NCBI RefSeq assembly: GCF_000026225.1 | Contig: NC_011740.1 | Coordinates: forward strand, 2,852,001-2,916,000 | Reading direction: 5' to 3' | Length of the DNA stretch: 64,000 bases | Origin: Escherichia fergusonii ATCC 35469 | GTDB taxonomy: Bacteria > Pseudomonadota > Gammaproteobacteria > Enterobacterales > Enterobacteriaceae | Shown: piece by piece, positions 63,618 through 64,000 of the stretch | Position numbering within the stretch: the first letter of the stretch is position 1 | Layout: the number at the start of each line of letters is the position of its first letter | Translations under genes and position numbers: made by a program | The notes under the pieces: generated by a model | Seen by the model: the letters and a program-made list of their open reading frames with translations, nothing else | Databases searched by the model: none | What the model was told of the DNA's origin: nothing

Positions 63618-63759
63618 GTAAGGGTAAGGGAGGATTGCTCCTCCCTCTGACTTCTGTTTAGAAAGCTGGTGCGCTTATCATCAACAGAATGACCAGTATG
63701 ATGACGCTCTTCATCATAACCCTTCTCCTTCAAGCCCTCGCTTCGGTGAGGGCTTTACC
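63618..63759 (+). ncRNA. sibC: SibC antisense RNA (antitoxin)
   Basis: About 142 nt starting GTAAGGGTAAGGGAGGATTG and ending in the terminator AAGCCCTC-GCTTCG-GTGAGGGCTT at 63732-63754, the characteristic Sib RNA frame. It covers the ibsC toxin gene on the other strand and blocks its translation. Same locus as K-12 sibC. Confidence 0.9.
63658..63717 (-). CDS. ibsC: IbsC-type small membrane toxin
   Basis: A 19-residue hydrophobic peptide, MMKSVIILVILLMISAPAF, encoded opposite SibC and too short for ordinary gene finding. Ibs toxins insert in the inner membrane and depolarise it if the Sib RNA is lost. The sequence differs from K-12 IbsC at several residues but keeps the MM-start, VIIL core and length. 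Confidence 0.88.
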   Translation of the reverse strand: MMKSVIILVILLMISAPAF

Positions 63760-63898
63760 GTTACAGCCCCATGCTGCCTCGCCATCGTAAATCCTTCACA
63801 TACAAAGACAACGCATTGATCTGACTTTAATTTCTTTATTCGAGCAGACTCGCAAAGACATATGCACAGCACTGCAAATGTGGGGGAAACGGATAAAA

Positions 63899-63925
63899 AA
63901 CGGGCAAGTCAGTGACCTGCCCGTT
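63899..63925 (-). terminator. serA terminator
   Basis: AACGGGCA/TGCCCGTT stem followed on the minus strand by a T-run (GTTTTTTATCC), 20 bp behind the serA stop. Confidence 0.85.
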
Positions 63926-63944
63926 GATTGTCAGAGAAGGGGAA

Positions 63945-64000
63945 TTAGTACAGCAGACGGGCGCGAATAGTACCCGGAATAGCTTTCATTGCCTGCAACG
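63945..64000 (-). CDS. serA: Phosphoglycerate dehydrogenase, C-terminal end
   Basis: The last 17 codons of a leftward gene cut by the window edge: LQAMKAIPGTIRARLLY and stop. This is the C-terminus of SerA, within its serine-binding ACT domain, and serA follows fau/sibC in K-12. Confidence 0.9.
   Translation of the reverse strand, partial: LQAMKAIPGTIRARLLY

Overview
The window is chromosomal DNA from an Escherichia, either E. coli or a close relative such as a cryptic clade. The right half carries the K-12 gene order of the glyU to serA region almost unchanged: actS, then a variable block, then idi, lysS, prfB, recJ, dsbC, xerD, fldB, cptA/sdhE, ygfZ, trhA, yqfB, bglA, gcvPHT, ubiI, ubiH, pepP, ygfB, zapA, ssrS, fau, sibC/ibsC and serA. 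Several proteins, for example Idi, differ more from what I remember of K-12 than most E. coli alleles would. I cannot name the species from sequence alone.

Positions 1-4600 hold the 3' end of an nfrA-like gene, ybcH and codBA. These are ordinary Escherichia genes, but in K-12 they lie far from glyU. Positions 4600-21430 form a mosaic island ending at tRNA-Gly(CCC) glyU with a P4-type integrase. From left to right it contains: a metallophosphoesterase gene and a pentapeptide-repeat (EspX-like) gene, both likely type III effectors, each followed by a relic of the same GyrI-like gene; a PerC-family regulator; an intact IS3; a truncated inovirus Gp2-like gene; AlpA; three genes of unknown function (SH3 membrane protein, 301-aa protein, 62-aa membrane protein); a GIY-YIG fragment cut by IS911; an orphan MarR regulator; an arsR-arsD remnant; and a complete AT-rich two-gene Gabija-type anti-phage system (gajA, gajB) beside the integrase.

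Positions 22428-39534, between actS and idi, replace the purine/xanthine gene block that K-12 has here. The first part is a divergent catabolic cluster around a LysR regulator. Leftward it has an amino-acid-type ABC transporter (permease-ATPase fusion plus binding protein), a PhyH-type dioxygenase and a class II aldolase. Rightward it has a flavin monooxygenase, a RidA homologue, a DUF1028 Ntn-hydrolase and an M20 deacylase. I do not know this pathway, and it is the best candidate here for an undescribed system. Next come a glutamate decarboxylase paralogue with a GAD box and a glutaminase, a natural pair for acid resistance. Last is a five-gene molybdenum aldehyde oxidoreductase operon resembling paoABCD, but its Fe-S subunit lacks the Tat signal, so the enzyme should be cytoplasmic; it carries its own MocA-like cytidylyltransferase.

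The rest is housekeeping: isoprenoid isomerase, lysyl-tRNA synthetase, release factor 2 with its programmed frameshift, recombination and disulfide functions, glycine cleavage, ubiquinone hydroxylases, 6S RNA and a Sib/Ibs toxin-antitoxin pair. One non-K-12 gene, a signal-peptide-bearing outer-membrane-type protein, sits between bglA and gcvP where K-12 has ygfF.
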